Shown: piece by piece, positions 1 to 11,333 of the stretch | How the letters are laid out: every line of letters begins with the position of its first letter | How positions within the stretch are numbered: the first letter of the stretch is position 1 | NCBI GenBank assembly: GCA_003427395.1 | Contig: BFEA01000379.1 | Span: forward strand, 1,552,337-1,585,287 | Direction of reading: 5' to 3' | DNA length: 32,951 nucleotides | From: Chara braunii | Taxonomy: Eukaryota > Streptophyta > Charophyceae > Charales > Characeae | Translations under genes and position numbers: made by a program | Notes under the pieces: generated by a model | What the model was told of the DNA's origin: nothing | What the model saw: the letters and a program-made list of their open reading frames with translations, nothing else | Database searches by the model: none

Positions 1-18
1 TTTTTTTTTTTTTTTTTT
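1..18 (-). other. Poly(A) tail of element A (poly-T on plus strand)
   Basis: Eighteen T at the very start of the window. On the minus strand this is an A-tail that follows the 3' UTR of element A, as expected for target-primed reverse transcription. The tail may be longer, since the window or contig begins inside it. Confidence 0.8.
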
Positions 19-127
19 ACAAAAAACATCGCGAACGGACGTGGGGGAGGTGCTGGTAAGAGCAGACACCCCCTCTACGGCCGCTGTTTGCGGATGGCTC
101 CATTTCATTGGTGGGGAGCTGCACCTG

Positions 128-144
128 CTGGAAACCGGGTCCAG
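128..144 (-). promoter_or_regulatory. Conserved 3' UTR hairpin (element A copy)
   Basis: On the minus strand the sequence reads CTGGA, loop CCCGGTT, TCCAG: a perfect 5-bp stem with a 7-nt loop. It is preceded by GGGACG and lies about 110 bp from the poly(A) tail. The same hairpin occurs near four other sites in the window (21863, 22526, 28747, 28896). A role as reverse-transcriptase recognition site is an inference from LINEs whose RT reads a 3' stem-loop. Confidence 0.55.
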
Positions 145-263
145 CGTCCCACAACATATATAACGGAGAACCAATGTTCACTGTGTCATCTCGCCCGGGT
201 TATACGGATTCCACTTTCGTTCAGAGCGATGCGTGGATCCTCATACAATCTATTTGTCACTGA

Positions 264-699
264 GTCTTATGTATCATGATGAGAGGCCCTGGATCAGCAA
301 TATAAAGCTGCAGCTAAACCGTGCTTGACCATGACATTGTGTTGTTCCCTTCAGGCTTCCCATTTCACGCAGAGCACTGCCGGAAGCCCTTATGCAAACT
401 GTGAATGTCCCTATATCCTAGTTAGAATTCGTGGACCAGCAATGCAAGGGTGTAGGTAGACCGTGCTTAAACCATGCATAAGTCTTATGTATCATGATAA
501 GAGGTCTTGAATCAGCAATACAAATCTGCCACTAAACCGTGCACGACCCTGACATTGTGCTGTTCCCTTCAGGCTTCCCCTTACCCACAGAGCAATGCCA
601 TATGCCCTTATGCAAACTGTGACTGTCCCCATATCCTGGTTAGAACTCGTGGACCAGCAATGCAAACGTGTAGGTAGACCGAGCTTAAACCATGATGTG
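264..699. repeat. Tandem duplication, 218-bp unit, two copies
   Basis: Unit 1 starts at 264 (GTCTTATGTATCATGAT) and unit 2 at 482 with the same words. They stay collinear through shared blocks such as CCCTTCAGGCTTCCC and GTGGACCAGCAATGCAA. Copies differ by scattered substitutions, so the duplication is not recent. It lies in the 3' UTR of element A. Confidence 0.85.
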
Positions 700-821
700 C
701 GTAGATCCATTCTGGGCTCCCCTTTTCTGCCATTTGTGGATGATGATGTTGCCCCAGAGTGCAGTGTATCAGGGCAGTTCGGGGAGAGCATTTGAGCAAA
801 GTGACCTCTTGTCGGCACACC

Positions 822-1124
822 TTCACTCGTCCGCAATCTGCGTGTGGGTGTAGAGCCTCGAAACTTGTCTGTTTTGTGGACTGAGTCATCTCCTCCGGTC
901 CTCCATCCAGCCGGCTTCTGATGTCNTGCCGTGTGGTTGGCGTCGGCTGTAGATAGTACTTCAGGTTACAACATTCACTGGTCCGCAATCTGCGTGTGGG
1001 TGTAGAGCCGCAAAACTTGTCTTTTTTGCGGACTGAGTCATCTCCTCCGGTCCTCCATCCAGCCAGCTTCTGATGTCGTGCCGTGTGGTTGGCGTCGTCT
1101 GTAGATNGTACTTCAGGTTACAAC
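822..1124. repeat. Tandem duplication, 152-bp unit, two copies
   Basis: CCGCAATCTGCGTGTGGGTG occurs at 831 and 983, and both copies end in CAGGTTACAAC (to 972 and 1124). Copies are nearly identical, with a handful of substitutions, so this duplication looks younger than the 218-bp one beside it. It also lies in the 3' UTR of element A. Confidence 0.88.
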
Positions 1125-1185
1125 CGCTCCATAGGGATGAGGGCACAGGGCAAAGGGCAGAGGAGAAGTTTTCAGCATGTCATAC

Positions 1186-1285
1186 AGGCGATGGGTGGGG
1201 AAGAAGGGGAAGAAGGAGGGGCCAGAAGGGAGAGAAGACTNGGGAGGGGAGGGAGGGGGCCCAGGAAGGGAGGGGGGGGGGCCGT
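1186..1285 (+). other. G-rich polypurine tract (quadruplex-capable)
   Basis: The plus strand has many runs of three to ten G separated by short purine spacers, matching a G-quadruplex pattern. This is the antisense strand of element A, so its RNA would be C-rich here. Mammalian L1 3' UTRs carry a G-rich tract on the sense strand, so the orientation is opposite. Confidence 0.6.
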
Positions 1286-1302
1286 GCCGTCGAGGTCCGT
1301 GT

Positions 1303-3366
1303 TCAGTCCGAAACAATGACGAAGTTTGTTGGANGGAAGGGGACTTCAAAGCAGTTGAAAGGCCTTCTGTCCCAAGATGATTCAGCGATCCTCCATGGTT
1401 TCCACCGGATGTCCAGGGAACTAGCCAGTTCTGAAAATGTGTTGTGCGGGTCCTGCCACAGCTGGCAATAGGTAAGCACAATGGTTTCTTTAGCCGCCTG
1501 CTCCTTTTCCTCATGGTACGCCTGTTTCATTTCTTTCCATGCTTCATCCGTCCGGGCCCTGATTTCGTCTTCCACCGCCTGCTGTGCTTGTTGCAAGCCA
1601 AATTGATGGTCTTTTCTTTCAAAGGCACACCTGGGCCGCCATGCAAGCATTAATATATGAAGGCGCATGTAGGAAAATAGGTTGGTTGCGTAGGAGGACC
1701 ATTGGGCCAGCTGGATCTGGTTTCTCCAGAGCAACATGAGTCCCAAATCCCAAGGGATGTGATTCCCCGTGAGGGAGTGGAAAGCTGCGTCCCACCATTG
1801 CCATATTTGGGTAACCATTGGGCATGCCAACAGGCAATGCTCCAGTGTTGCTCGGGCCGGTGGCGTTGCTCTTCCACAGTACAAGCAGATGGGGGATAGA
1901 AGCCCCTTTTGTTCTAGGTTTGTTCTGGATACCAACNAGTCGGGGGTGGGGAGACATCGGTGCACAATCTGCCACTGTAGAGATCTGAGATTTGTTGGCA
2001 TGATCTTAGAGTACGTGGCCCACGATAGATTGTGCAAGAGCTGAGCATCNAGTGGCNAGTCCCTTTCCCATCTACGGNTTAGTACTTGGTCAAGGGGGAT
2101 GTCCGNGCTCAAAGTTCGATAGGCCCCTTTAACCGTGTATTCCAAGNAGTTCATTACTTCGTGTCCGGGCCACTCCCACTCAGCCGGATCGAANGGTAGG
2201 TTTGCCACCGGTATTGATGGTTCATNCACATAGTATCCTTTATCGTCATCCCCCACAACCCTCACTTGCATAAGACCTCCCCAGATCTCAGTCCTGTCCA
2301 GTTCTTCAGTCCTAGTAATTTCTGAAAATCTGGCATCNGGTGACTGGGGTTGGTAAGCCTCCAAATAGGCCCNATCTTCCTCCCTCCTATGTACTCTGAA
2401 TATTAGTTGGGGCCGGGCCCGATCTTCAAACTTGACCACCCAATCGCTTTGCAGGACGTCGGGTCCCTTTTTNAGGGCAAGGCGCCAGGCCAGCNGGATA
2501 GCCTCCCTCAGCTGGCTAGCNTTGGCTTCCACCGACTTGGCATGCTTTAATCTGCACTGCAGCTGGTTGGTGGTGGCCCAATCTTCTTTAATTGGATCTC
2601 ATAGGTCTCCAACAGTATAGACCCCTTTCTTTGCCNAGGTGAGCCATGGTGAGTTGGAGGAGAGGGAGAAGGGGCTGCCTGCGTCATCGAGGATAAAGGG
2701 GTTGCCAAATAGTGGCTGCCTCCATACATTGTGCCATCTGTTCGGCGGCCGTTTCAGCTTCGGGCCTCTCTTTCTCCATAGCTTGAGCATGTTGGGCCAC
2801 AGCGGGTCAAGGGGGATATCCAACCTGGTGGCCTGCGTCGGGGAGCAAGAATGTGGCTAATGTGGAGGGGCAAGTATTGACCAGTGGGGATTAGTGAGCC
2901 ATCCGAACGGATGCACCCGGGCCGATGCCGCCGCCTAAGGAGCCAGATTAGCTATTTGTAGGCAGGCTAAGGGGGCCCAAAGGATATCGTTGCCTATGAG
3001 AAGTCTGACNAGAATCTTGAAGATTAAGGCTTCGCTTTCCCTTTCCGGGTCTAATATCCCAAGCCCCCCTACGACTCTTGGCTGGGTGAGGATGTCCCAG
3101 CTAACTCTGCTAAAACAGCGATGGGAATCCGCACTATTTTTCCAGACGTAGGTCGTTAGTGCCTTTCTCAATCTTGTGTATTGTGGGGGTTTGGGCGGCC
3201 ATACTGCCAGCTTGTACCAAATGGCCGCCAAGACTGCATTATTGATTGCAAGCGCACGACCCACCAGGGATGTGTGCAAACCGTCCCATTTGGCCAGACG
3301 ATCCATCGCCATGCTGATCAACGCCTCACCATGGTCCGGCAGAGGCCCCAGGACTGTCAGCCTCAC
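1303..3366 (-). pseudogene. Element A ORF2, C-terminal part (RT thumb to zf-RVT)
   Basis: The last third of ORF2, in one frame from 3366 to 1303. It starts with the RT thumb and connection (LAINNAVLAAIWYKLAVWPP, then the GGLGILD motif) and passes through a PLFGNPFILDDAG segment that has counterparts in elements C and D. It ends in the zf-RVT region: WRLQ-like helix (SLQWQIVHRCLPT), then C-x2-C-x12-H-x4-C (CLYC...HCLLACP) followed by the WQWWD motif. In-frame stops lie at about 2935, 2870 and 2599. The 2599 TGA falls where elements C and D have the Trp of the (G)DLWD / HLWD motif. Several codons contain N. The domain is thought to help bind the element's RNA; here it is non-functional as assembled. 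Confidence 0.8.
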
Positions 3367-4838
3367 ACCCAGTATTCGTATTGCTTCTTCTTAAGGCGTC
3401 CATCCGATATTTGGTTCGGGGGGGGGGTGGTTGTCCCTGGGGATGTAGCCACCATCCTTGTGTTTTGGACCCCCAATTAACTTTCATGTCTGCGGCCAGC
3501 GAAAAGAGATGTATGACATGAGTCACGGCGTTCAAGCTGGTCGCATCTGCCTTGATGAGCACAGTGAGGTCGTCAGCAAACAGTGATGTGACTGGTATGA
3601 GATGCTCAGAAGAGTTCTGGGATTGGCACTTTGCTGATCTGAGGATGTGCTCGGATAAGTGAAGCGAGGGCCTCCATCACAATAACGAAGAGCAATGGCG
3701 CTATGGGATCCCCTTGCATTACCAATCTCTGGAGTTGGATTGGTGGCGACAGATGTCCGTTGAGCATAATGTTTGTTGACGCCTCCCTGTGGAGGAGCTG
3801 CACCCAGCGGCAGAAGGCCGGCCCGAAGTTCATTTTGTTGAGGCNNATATCCAAGAAATCCCAATCAACGTGGTCATACGCTTTTTCAAAGTCTATAAAC
3901 AAGATCGCCGCTTGGATCCTGCGTTGACGGGCGTATTTGATGGTCTCNTTGACGAGGAGAATGTTATCTTGGATGTTCNTGTTGGGCATAAACCCNGATT
4001 GATCTNGATGAATTAGCATGTTCATCATGGGCAACAGTCGGTTAGTGAGGGCCTTGGCNACCACCTTATATGGGACCGGGAGGAGAGTGATCGGCCTATA
4101 GTTTCGGATATCCTCCTTGTCTCCTTTTTTGTAGAGCAGTGTAGTGACTCCTTACCCTATCATGCCCCCGAACGATCCTTCCCTCTACACAGTCGTCACA
4201 TATTCCATCAGGTCGTCGCTAAGGATATCCCAAAATGTCACCCAAAGTTCTTTGGGGAAAGAGTCTATTTCGGTTTTTTTTTCATCTTCCATTCCCTGCA
4301 GGGCCTCCTTGATCTCATGGAGAGCCAAGTCCTTGTCTAGCTCACCTTTTTGTGCAGGTGTGAGGCGGGAGTGGATGGTTTGCAGTAGTGATTCCCTTGC
4401 TTGGAGGACCTCGTCCGGGTGCTTTTGAGGTGTTTGCGATGTGAAGAGGTTTCGGTAATACTGGGAGGCATATTTCGTTATGTAGTAGGCATTGGAAGCC
4501 ACCGGGGCGTTGTCATCAAAGGGGTGTTTCAGCCTCGACCCTGTCATTGCTCTGGCCCTGGCCTTCGCTTTGTTGAAGAAGGTCCTGGCCATTGTACCAT
4601 CCGTGTGTTCCTTTTTAATTCTTGCTTGGATTCTCCAAGCTCGGGCTTGCTGTTCTATGTAAGCTTGAAGGTGATCGCGGGCTTGTTGCATGCTTTCAAA
4701 AGTTGGGCGGTGCAGCGGGTCCTCCATAAGTTGTTCGTCCCAGCTCTCAAGCTGATGCATGAGGCTGTCAAGAACTGCCCTGCGGTCTCTCGCATGCTGT
4801 GTGGAAAATTTATTGGCCTTGTTTCTAAGTTCTGTCAT
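3326..4838 (-). pseudogene. Element A ORF2, reverse transcriptase domain
   Basis: The RT core is recognisable: FPKELW (motif 0/1 region), LLYKKGDKEDIRNYRPITLL, LFIDFEKAYDHVDWDFLD (motif A), VMQGDPIAPLLFVIVMEAL (motif B) and FADDLTVL (motif C, YxDD variant) at about 3575-3552. The frame is continuous from 5783 down to 3606, interrupted only by stop codons (TAG at 4185, TAA at 4152). A frameshift between motif B and motif C then moves to the next frame (3562-3326), and a second shift leads to the C-terminal part. Catalytic aspartates are present at the nucleotide level, so loss of function comes from stops and shifts rather than motif loss. Confidence 0.85.
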
Positions 4839-5783
4839 GCCTTCATTGAATCAGTGCACCTTGTCTCCTGACTACGGTTTACGGGTTTGCCAATATTTCC
4901 AGAATTCACTGATCAAATCTTTGAACCGTTGCAGGGACAGCAGAGAGGTGTTGAATTTATAGAACCCTGTGCCCCTCTGAATATGATGATGAAAGGACAG
5001 CCCTAGTGTTATCATCCTGTGATCAAATGACTTACACGGGTTGGCCGTGGCAATGTCTGCTGCGGTGACCAGTCCCATTAGGTCCTTTGACACTAGTGTT
5101 AGGTCAATCCTTGAGTTAGCCAGGCCGCGGTCCCCTCTGGCTGAGAAACATGTGTAGGCCCCTTGAGACGGGTGCAACGTCCTGTATGCATCTTCTAGAC
5201 CTCTATCCGTCATAAGCTGATGAAGCATCAGGGTGTCAAGACCAAGGTTAGGCAGCGAGGGGTCCGATGGGGAGCTACTCTGTGAGGATTACCTCATGTC
5301 CTGCCCTGGTTCAGGCGCTGTGTTAAAGTCACTAACGACTATGAGGGGGGCATCGAATGGGAGCTTTTGTAGGAGAGCAAGCCAGAAGTCCACCCAGTCG
5401 TTTGGGTCGTTGGGCGCGTATATGTTTACCAGGAAGAACTCCTCTTCGTGTGCGACTTTATGGTACACCCATCTGCCTTGCTGGTTGTGAAAGTCGTACG
5501 CTACCGGCTTGAGTCTAGAAGAGGGCGGGAGCCAGATTGCCACTCCTGCTGAAGCTCTGTGTGTCGCTGGTGCAGCATAAATTGTGTATGGCCAGATCTG
5601 TTTGGCTTTTGCTGCATGCGGCGGGGTAGCTTGTAAATATGTTTCTTGGACACCCACCGCATCCGGCCATCTACCTATGATCTGGCACTTAAGCATATTC
5701 CAGATCGCGTCTTTCTTGTCCATCGATGTTTGGATGAGACCGTTGACATTGAGCGAGCGGATGTCAATGTCCGCTCGGGCCAA
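4839..5783 (-). pseudogene. Element A ORF2, APE-type endonuclease domain
   Basis: N-terminal endonuclease that nicks target DNA to prime reverse transcription. Visible motifs in order are SLNVNGL (catalytic Asn), VGVQETYL (Glu), NIYAPND (Tyr), VVSDFNTAPEP (Asp and Asn), SRIDLTLVS (Asp) and FDHRMI (the SDH box, with Phe in place of Ser). No ATG is seen at the start of this frame; 5783 is a TTG, so the true start could be upstream or lost. In-frame stops are at 5289 (TAA), 4872 (TAG) and 4851 (TGA). The last two align with Gln and Trp of element C. The frame itself is unbroken into the RT. Confidence 0.85.
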
Positions 5784-6105
5784 CTTTGTAGCCCACTGGG
5801 GCGGCTTTCTGACCCGGGGAAAAACTGGGGGGGGAGGGTGGGCGTTGGAGGGGCTGTACCGGCTGTGCAGGTGGTGGCAGTGGGCCCCCTTGGAGGAGGG
5901 CCACGGGAGCGAGACCTGAGGGAGATGAATCGTTGTGCGGTGGGCGAGTTGGGCGGACGGGCAGGTGGTGTCCAGGGAGCAGGTGCGGGTGCAATGGGCG
6001 GATATGGGGTTGCTGGTCCATCAGTGGTTGTGTAGCTCGAGGGTCCAGACTACACTCAGTCATTGAATCTATATCTGTTTTATGAAACTCTTCCCCATAT
6101 GTGCT
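5784..6105 (-). other. ORF1-ORF2 spacer of element A
   Basis: About 320 bp between the ORF1 stop (6106) and the first clear endonuclease motif. Overlapping frames are open but Pro/His/Gly-rich, because the base composition avoids stops; I see no domain. How ORF2 is started (reinitiation or other) cannot be decided here. Confidence 0.5.
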
Positions 6106-8391
6106 TTAGTCCGCTGTCTTGAGGGGGAGCACAGCAAAGGGGTCATCCCAGTGGTTATGTTCTTTAAGCACATTCTCTTCTAGCAAGATCTGCATGAAGA
6201 TCAGAACCCTTCTGAGAGTCCAAGCAAAGTTCGTCCTGAACCTGTCTGAGGGCAGAACCATGAGTTCATGGTGTGTGAACCATCCGAAACTCATTTTAGA
6301 GTTGAGGGTTCGGGTGTTTGGATCTATCAGCAGAATCACCGGCGTGACACCTTGTGGGAAGGAGAGAGACAGGGGTAGCACCACTCCCAAGGCACCCACC
6401 GTTCCTGTTTCAGCGATCCTGTACTTGAGTCTCTTGAGAATGACCGCTGTTGACGGTTTGCCTCTCCACCCTTCAACAGTGAGGCCGGTCGGAGTTGTTT
6501 TAGGCAGTTGTTGTAAGTCCTGTTGGGGTGGTCTGAGCCCCAACACCCGTTCCCCTCTTTCCGTTATCCGGGTGAGCGGGATGATGACCACACCCGATGG
6601 CATTTGATTGGGTCCGGACCCATCATCCTCCAACCTCACCAGGTCACCCAGTCTTTTGGGAGGGGTGTTTGTGTTGGGGTCTTGGTCTGCAGGGTCCTCA
6701 TCATCGTGCACTATCACCACCTTGCGNTNGCGGCGGAGGGCCGGGGGANCAGGCATGATACTGTTGCAGTCTTGACTTTGCGGTGGGGGAGGAGGTTGGG
6801 ATAGCGACTGTTCCTCCTGCNGGGTTGGTCGCCATGTACTTAGGGATGATTGGCCGTCCTCCTGGGGGCCATTGCGAAGCGGTAGCGTGTGGAGCGTAGT
6901 ACACAGCTCATGTATGAGTATTTGAGGCCATGCTAGGCCCTTGTGGATGAAGGCATGGTCCGTGGCATCCGGGGGGGCTTGTTGTTCCTCTGCGCGATTG
7001 GCACCACATTGTTGCAAGCGCGTTTTGGCATAGCTTTCAATTTTATCAAGGAACTCATTCACTACCAGGACAATGGCTGCTCCCACGTCCATCCAATCTA
7101 TGTCAGAGACCACCTTATATTTTTCCACTGTAGCCAGTACCCGCGGACAGTACATGAGCACCCTTTTGGCCTCTCCCCAAAACCTGTTCTCCAATTTATC
7201 TGCTAGATTGTCCTCCGTCAGCGAAAAGATCTTTGTGAGGGTCCAGTCTGTGAGAAAAGCCAATTTCTTGTGCACCTCGTCACTGGCGATGATCGGAGAG
7301 ATATCGGCTTTGAGTGGGGGTGAGGCCGGCGGTGGCACAGGCTCCACGTCCATTTCTTTGGGCGGGCCTTGGATCTGCTGTGGCGGGGGTGGTTCTGGAG
7401 GGGGGGCGGAGGTGTCCATGTCCTGTGGCATCTGTTGTTCTCCGGATGGTCCAGGCAGGGCAATAGTCAGGTATTCGGGCAGAAGCACTGTTTGCTGTTG
7501 TCCGACCACCTGCATATCTATTTGCCGTTGCCAGAAGGCCTGCAAGTGGTGTTGGTGTTGTTGCAGGACGTGTTGTTGTTGGCAGCACAGTTGTTGCTGC
7601 CATTGCATGTGCAGATGTTGTAGGACCTGTTGTTGGAAGAGCAACCTGTCTTGATACTGGTGATATTGGTACTGTGCCAGTTGTTCTTGCAGCAATTTGT
7701 GGAATTGCTCCTCACATTCTCTTCGCTTCTGGTCTTGCATCTGCTGTTGTTGTTGGGCCTGGGCTTGCGTATGTTGCAGCAGTTGGAGGTGCATTTGGTG
7801 CATGAGAAGGCCCTGCTGTTGTTGGTGCTGCTGCATCTGGATATGTTCGAGTTGTTGTTGGGCGTGCTTTGTTTGGAGCAGATGCTGTTGCTGCTGCTGG
7901 GTTTCCGTCTGGTGGCGGTGCTTTTCGTGTTGTGGCATATCCTGTTGGGTGTCCATCTGCTGGTAGCATTGTTCCTGCTCTTCCAGATGAGTCTGTGGCT
8001 GTGGCTGACCCTGGAGTTGGGGGTAGTAAGTCGGAGTCGGCCCCGCTAGCTGTTGGCCCTGGTCATGCTGTTGTTGTCGGGTCTCTGCGTGGTGCTGCTG
8101 GTTGGACTGCGATTGCCATTGGCTATGGTGTTGTTGGTCCTATTGCATTGTGTTCATGTTCAGCTGATGGGGAACCGGCTGTGCTGCCGGCTGTTGCTGT
8201 TTCAGCACATGCTGCCCATGCATTTGCTGTTGGCCCTGCCGTACGATGGGTTGGTGGTTACTCGCATCGGGCTCCTGAACCACGCGGTGTTGAGCAACAG
8301 TGCATTGGTGAACATGTTGATGAGTGAGTTGACCAGTCTCGCCGTGGCTCTGTTACTGGTCCGGCGGCTGGGGGGGCGGTTGCAACTGCAA
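6106..8391 (-). pseudogene. Element A ORF1, Gln-rich segment and C-terminal domain
   Basis: A 616-codon frame (7956-6106), extended upstream to about 8390 through one TAG at about 8140 that replaces a codon in a Gln-rich context. Residues 1-170 are extremely rich in Gln, His, Leu and Met with few gaps, suggesting a long helix or aggregation-prone segment. Then follow a Pro-rich linker, a helical block (HKKLAFLTDWTLTKIFSL...), an acidic/Pro linker (VVIVHDDEDPADQDPNTNTP) and a compact C-terminal domain of about 170 residues ending in DDPFAVLPLKTAD. No known family is recognised for this last domain. A frameshift or stop (TAA near 8390) separates it from the upstream ORF1 piece. The same order (knuckle, Q-rich, C-terminal domain) in element B argues that it is the C-terminal part of one ORF1. 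Confidence 0.6.
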
Positions 8392-8496
8392 TCGCAGTGG
8401 TCCCAGATTGTCCTAGGTGTCTCATTCAATGAGTCCTTTGCTGTGCCGTTCTGGTACCTGCGTCATTACTGAGGGGAGCTGAAGGAACTTCATCTC

Positions 8497-9276
8497 CCCT
8501 ATGAGCACATAGACCACTTCCTGGAGTCTGGGTCCACCTTCGTAACTGGGGCCAGGGGAGCTGGCATTGAGGAGGTTGACAGGCTGTGGAGGTTGCGCTG
8601 TCTCTCCCCCCAATGCACAAGGTCCATCTAGCAGCCGATCCCGGGAGTGGAGCACTTTGGCGCTAGAATTCGGTGGCTGAGAGCACTGTGGTTGATTGCC
8701 ACTTGGAAGATCACAGTGAGGCTGCTGTCCAAGCTGAGGTGCAGGCTTCTCCAGTTGCAGCCGCTGGTGTACTTTGTCTACATTGTTGGTAGGAAGCGGG
8801 CCCTTCTGCTCCCCAACAGGAAGGGATGATGCAGGGGCGGGATTCTGTGGCTGTGAGCACTTCGGTTGCATGCCACTTGGAGGATCCCCTGTGAGCACAG
8901 AGACCACTTCCTGGAGTCTGGTTCCACCTTCGTTACCGGGGCCAGGGGAGCTGGCATTGAGGCAGTTGACAGTCTGTGGAGGTTGCGCTGTCTCTCCCCC
9001 CAAGGCACAGGGGCCATCTAGCAGCCGATCCCGGGAGTGGAGCACTTCCGCGCTGGGATTCGGTGGTTGAGAGCACTGGGGTTGATTGCCACTTGGAAGA
9101 TCGTAGTGAGGCTGCTTTCCAAGCCGAGGTGCGGGCTTCTCCAGCTGCAGCTGCTGGTGTACTTTGTCTACCTTGTCAGTAGGAAGTGGGCCCTTATGCT
9201 TCCCAACAGGGAGGGATGGCGCAGGGGCGGGGTTCAGTGGCTGTGAGCACTTCGGTTGCATGCCACTCGGAGGATC
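8497..9276. repeat. In-frame 390-bp (130-residue) tandem duplication in ORF1
   Basis: The unit repeats with a period of exactly 390 bp (for example GAGCACA at 8503 and 8893, CCGGGAGTGGAGCACTT at 8641 and 9031, CTGTGAGCACTTCGGTTGCA at 8851 and 9241). Since 390 is a multiple of three, both copies translate alike (CSQPPN, LHSRDRLLDGPCALGGETAQ). A more diverged, shorter module lies just upstream in the protein. The copies differ mostly by single substitutions. Confidence 0.9.
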
Positions 9277-9899
9277 GCAGTGTGCTTTCTGCCCCGGCCG
9301 TGCATTTTCTGCCTTGTAGGTGGGGCCCATGCCCTTTTGCTGTCCAGTGGGGGGGGCTGACGCGGGCTTCTCCCTCTGCAGTTGCTGCTGAGAGATATTT
9401 GTCTTCCCGCCGGGGCCCGGGCCGTTCAGCTGACTAGCGGGGAGGGATGGCGCAGGTGTTTCATTGCTTGGTTGTTTTTCCTTATACTGGGAGAGAGCCG
9501 CATCTTTTATTTTATGAAGAAGCGAGTTGGCTTTCAACCATACCCGCTGTGCTTTTAAGGTTTTTGTGCTTCCCTCCTCACGTTTGTTGACTGTCAGAAT
9601 TCCTAGTTGGGGCACAGGGGAGAGTCTACGGGGGACTGGAGCAGCTTGTAATGGTAGACCAGCGGCTATGGGATGCACCAGGGACAGTTCTTGTTGTGGG
9701 ACCAAGGTCTTGGTGGCGTCGTGCTGTTGCATCCCGTGTCGGGACCGGTCTGTAGTTGTGGCTTGCTGCTGTTTAAGTGGAGGAGCTGCAGCAGCTTGTA
9801 ATGGTTGACCAGCAGAAGAAACCAAGAGGTGATTGCCCCTCTCCGGTGGTTGGTCCACCAACAGTTGTTGGCAGCGGGATTTNCCCGCCAGGTTATGGT

Positions 9900-10307
9900 C
9901 AGTGGATGGAGTCCGGGGGTGGACNGGGGACACCCCAACAGCTGGCGACACCAGTCCATCCTTCCTAGCGCACCCCGACCTTGTCTCGGTTAGTATACCA
10001 GCCTCCCTTGTCGCTACCGTTAAGGGTTGCTGNTGTCCTTGTCGGGGCACCACCGCCGATTNTAGCAGCAGATCAGCATCTGCAGGGTGCTGTTGTCCTC
10101 CTTGGGGGATCCCTGCATCTCCGTGTCGAAAGGTCACCCCGACTGCAGGAGGCGCCAGCCCCGCCTTCTTGGCTCGTCCCATCTGTGTCTCAGTCATCAC
10201 ACCAGTCGGCCCTGTCGCAGCGGTTGCAGATTGCTGTTCTCCGCTCCGTAGAGCCTCAACAGATTGTAGAGGCCGCTCAGCAACTATGGCTGGTTTGGTG
10301 TGTAGGA
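9900..10307. repeat. Imperfect 204-bp (68-residue) repeat in ORF1
   Basis: Two diverged in-frame copies on the minus strand: MTETQMGRAKKAGLAPPAVG and LTETRSGCARKDGLVSPAVG, 204 bp apart. Other words keep the same spacing (TTGCTG with a TGTCC/TCTCC continuation at 10026 and 10230). Edges are approximate. Confidence 0.6.
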
Positions 10308-11333
10308 GAGCAGGGGGCGACCCGTCTCTTCTTTCGCCTTGTTGTGGTGGGCCATTTCTTTCCGGCGTCCTAGACGGGAGCGATGATGTTGCAGTGTCCT
10401 CCGTATTTGTTCTCGGTTTATAGATCTGGGATGGTTGCAGGGTCAGGGATCTCGCCTGAGCTGTGTTGGCGGAGGGGAGGTGCCATTCCTGTTTGGTAGT
10501 CGGTCTATTGTTTTTGGTGTTTGTCGCCCGACCATCAGTTGTTGCACTGTTGGCACCCCCAAGGGTGGACTTGCGTTGCAGCTGTTTTCTGTCATTTCCT
10601 GGTGTGAGGTGTCCCAGGTTGGCTCCCTGTTTCCCTTTCCGTTTGAGATCATTATCAATTATACATTTTGCACCCGCCGGGAAAGTCGAGGGTCGGCCCT
10701 TGCCCTGCCAGTTCCACACACCCGGTCGGCCGTCTGCATATGCCCTGAGGGTCCAACCTTCGAGCTCTTTCTCCTCAGGGTACCATCTCTCCTCATCCGT
10801 TGGATGGGGGATTCCCAGTCCCTTGACCTTAATTTTGTGGTTTTTNGGACACATTTCATCTGAGCAGAGATGGCCTCTCTCTTTACAGGCGTAGCACCAC
10901 GGGTCTTGGGTGTGGCTAATGAGGACGGAGAACTCTCTCCCTGCATGGGAGTACCTCCATTCCTCATTGAGAGGGAAAGGGTAGGCTGGATCCCAATCTA
11001 CTGCAACAAGCANNGAGTCGTCTCTTCTGCCCAGAAANTGAGGTAAATCTGTGATATAGCCTGTTACATGGGCGATGTTCTCCAAGTCAATGAGGATCGC
11101 CCCTTGAACACTCAGCGGGGCGAATCTGAACTCAACCCAGAAATTGGAAGCCATAAGGTACNCGCGTCTCTCATCAGCACACTGCGGGTCGGCGGGNGAC
11201 CATGCCATCAGTCGGACNGGCCCCCCTCTAAATTGTATTGACTTATTCCTTAGCAGTAGGTGTTTGTTTGTCGAGTAGAGGGCGATCACTGTTATGCAAT
11301 CCTGGCTGTCTACTTCAATGAGGAAGTGGTTGT

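Larger units (their letters stand above)
19..1302 (-). other. 3' UTR of element A
   Basis: Non-coding stretch between the end of ORF2 (1303) and the poly(A) tail. On the minus strand it contains a C-rich tract (1285-1186), a 152-bp tandem duplication (1124-823), a 218-bp tandem duplication (699-264) and, 110 bp before the tail, the small hairpin shared by the LINE 3' ends of this window (144-128). The short open frames on either strand here have no recognisable content. Confidence 0.7.

Noticed and set aside
7630-8472. Leu-, Cys- and Ala-rich open frames on the plus strand resembling membrane or Cys-rich proteins
   Set aside because: They are the antisense of the CAG/CAA-rich Gln segment of element A ORF1; composition keeps all frames open.
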